From NCBI GenBank assembly GCA_003222065.1, contig QHUV01000101.1, forward strand, positions 1 through 6,046: a stretch of DNA of 6,046 nt, given 5' to 3'. The translations under genes and the position numbers were made by a program. Source of the DNA: Gemmatimonadota bacterium (GTDB lineage: Bacteria; Gemmatimonadota; Gemmatimonadetes; Gemmatimonadales; Gemmatimonadaceae). Under the pieces are notes generated by a model. The model worked only from the letters and a program-made list of their open reading frames with translations, was not told where the DNA came from and searched no databases. Shown here in pieces: positions 4,735-6,046 of the stretch (position 1 is its first letter; every line of letters starts with the position of its first letter).

Positions 4735-6046
4735 ATGCACGCGAGGTCGATCGCGCTCGCCGCGCCGATGCTATTGTGGTCGGGGTGCCTAACGGCGCAA
4801 CGGAGCGTCGGACCCGGCGCGGCAGCCGACGCCGCGATCGCGCACCCATATCGCCCCGGCATCGACGTCCTGGACTACAATCTGTCGCTCGAGCTTCCCG
4901 CGCGCGGCAACGAAATCGCCGGCGATGCGGTGCTGTCGCTGCGGCGGACGGCACGCGTGGATACGCTCGTTCTCGACCTCGTGGGTCTCGTCGTCGACAG
5001 CGTGCGCGTGGACGGCGTCCGAGCTTCTTTTTCACGTCCCGCCGGCGAGATCCACGTCGCACTCCCCCAGGGCGTGACGGGTACGTTCCGCGTCGACGTC
5101 GCATACCGGGGGGCTGTTGAGGATGGACTCATCATCCGCACCGACGGCGCCGGGCGTTGGACGGGATTCGGCGACAACTGGCCGAATCGGGCTCGATACT
5201 GGATTCCGAGCGTCGATCATCCGAGCGACAAGGCGACGGTGAGCTGGAACATCACCGCGCCTGCTGACCGCACCGTCGTGGCGAACGGCGTGTTGGTTGA
5301 CCGCACGACACTCTCCGATGGCCGCGTGCGCACGCGGTGGCGAGAGGAACACCCGATCGCCGTCTATCTGATGGTCGTCGCCGCGGCGCCACTCAGCGAA
5401 TACTCACTCGGTCAAACGGCGTGCGGTCTCGCCTCGGACGGACGATGCGTACCGCAATACGTGTACACGGCGCCGGAGCAGCGCACAATGCTGCCCGGCG
5501 CCTTTGCCCAAGCGGCGGAGATCGTTCGCTATTTCTCGTCGCTCGTTGGCGCGTTCCCGTACGAGAAGCTCGCGCATCTGCAGTCGTCGACGCGATTCGG
5601 CGGCATGGAGAACGCCACGGCTATCTTTTATTCCGACGCCGCGTTTCGGACCGGTACGATGAACGAGGGGCTCATCGCCCACGAGACGGCGCATCAATGG
5701 TTCGGCGACGCCGTGACCGAACGCGAGTGGCCGCACCTCTGGCTGTCTGAGGGGTTCGCAACCTATTTCGCCGCGCTGTGGACGCAGCACGCTCACGGTG
5801 ATAGTGCTTTTCGACAAAACATGGCCGAGATCCGATCGGCGATCCTGTCGGACGCGCGGTCGGTGCCTAGCCATCCGGTGATCGATACCACGGAGCGCGA
5901 TCTCCTCGCTCTGCTGAACCGCAACAGCTACGAGAAGGGCGGATTCGTGCTGCACATGTTGCGGCGCTTGGTCGGTGACAGCGCGTTTTTTGGAGCGCTT
6001 CGCGGCTACTACGCCACCCATCGAGACGGCACGGCACTGACCGAAG
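4735..6046 (+). CDS. M1 family zinc aminopeptidase, exported (3'-truncated by window)
   Basis: A metallopeptidase removing N-terminal residues from peptides, probably in the periplasm or outside the cell. The frame is open from ATG 4735 to the window edge (437 codons plus one base). Residues 1-21 look like a signal peptide: a short hydrophobic run, then LWSGC and LTA before Q22. Signal peptidase I cleavage near A21 is likeliest; C18 could be a lipoprotein cysteine, but W15 fits the lipobox poorly. The N-terminal beta domain includes WIPSVDHPSDKA, typical of M1. The exopeptidase motif appears as GGMEN (289-293), the zinc site as HETAH (316-320) with E339 nineteen residues after H320 (HExxHx18E), and the catalytic tyrosine is Y399 in SYEKGG. 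All catalytic residues are present. C230 and C238 could form a disulfide, consistent with export. The C-terminal domain is off the edge. The gene follows the kinase stop by 9 nt with no clear Shine-Dalgarno. ATG 4735 is the first start after the in-frame kinase stop. Confidence 0.93.
   Translation, partial: MHARSIALAAPMLLWSGCLTAQRSVGPGAAADAAIAHPYRPGIDVLDYNLSLELPARGNEIAGDAVLSLRRTARVDTLVLDLVGLVVDSVRVDGVRASFSRPAGEIHVALPQGVTGTFRVDVAYRGAVEDGLIIRTDGAGRWTGFGDNWPNRARYWIPSVDHPSDKATVSWNITAPADRTVVANGVLVDRTTLSDGRVRTRWREEHPIAVYLMVVAAAPLSEYSLGQTACGLASDGRCVPQYVYTAPEQRTMLPGAFAQAAEIVRYFSSLVGAFPYEKLAHLQSSTRFGGMENATAIFYSDAAFRTGTMNEGLIAHETAHQWFGDAVTEREWPHLWLSEGFATYFAALWTQHAHGDSAFRQNMAEIRSAILSDARSVPSHPVIDTTERDLLALLNRNSYEKGGFVLHMLRRLVGDSAFFGALRGYYATHRDGTALTE

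Noticed and set aside
5404..6021. Long open frame on the minus strand (about 205 codons)
   Set aside because: It lies antisense to the M1 peptidase, whose catalytic motifs fix the + strand as coding. GC-rich codon bias opens the opposite frame. No recognisable domain is seen.
1..6046. Mobile element, CRISPR array or defence island
   Set aside because: No transposase, integrase, phage gene, regularly spaced repeats or terminal inverted repeats were seen, and base composition looks uniform across the genes.

Overview
The window is a GC-rich, gene-dense bacterial chromosomal segment with every recognisable gene on the + strand. It carries the 3' end of gyrA, a PLP-dependent threonine/serine dehydratase, a receiver-GAF-GGDEF diguanylate cyclase, a soluble zinc-ribbon Ser/Thr protein kinase, and the 5' part of an exported M1 zinc aminopeptidase that runs off the right edge. 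The GC bias, the Hanks-type kinase with an N-terminal zinc ribbon, the REC-GAF-GGDEF protein and the secreted M1 peptidase with an HETAHQWFGD motif together suggest a Gemmatimonadota- or Acidobacteriota-like soil or sediment bacterium. That placement is inference from gene style; no taxonomic marker was compared.

Layout. Bases 1-813 are the last 270 codons of gyrA (most of the DNA-wrapping beta-pinwheel and an acidic tail). Bases 814-1086 are the only sizeable intergenic gap. It holds a two-tier hairpin that may end gyrA transcription, a weak promoter-like pair overlapping a short inverted repeat, a 9-bp direct repeat and a good Shine-Dalgarno. From 1087 on, four genes follow almost without gaps. 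The dehydratase stop overlaps the GTG start of the GGDEF protein (GTGCGTGA). The GGDEF stop overlaps the kinase ATG (TGATG). The peptidase ATG lies 9 nt after the kinase stop. This packing argues for one transcript and translational coupling, at least for the first three genes.

How they may work together. The cyclase has complete receiver, GGEEF and RxxD inhibitory-site motifs, so it should make c-di-GMP under phosphorylation or ligand control and be product-inhibited. The kinase next to it has every catalytic motif and no membrane segment. No histidine kinase is visible nearby. The flanking genes are metabolic: an amino-acid deaminating enzyme and a secreted peptide-degrading enzyme. A link between peptide or amino-acid use and c-di-GMP/Ser-Thr phosphorylation signalling is possible but rests only on gene order.

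The most striking non-protein signal is a perfect 17-bp inverted repeat with a 3-nt loop (1294-1330) inside the dehydratase coding sequence. A second perfect odd palindrome lies at 1560-1578 in the same gene. No mobile elements, CRISPR arrays, tRNA or rRNA genes were found.
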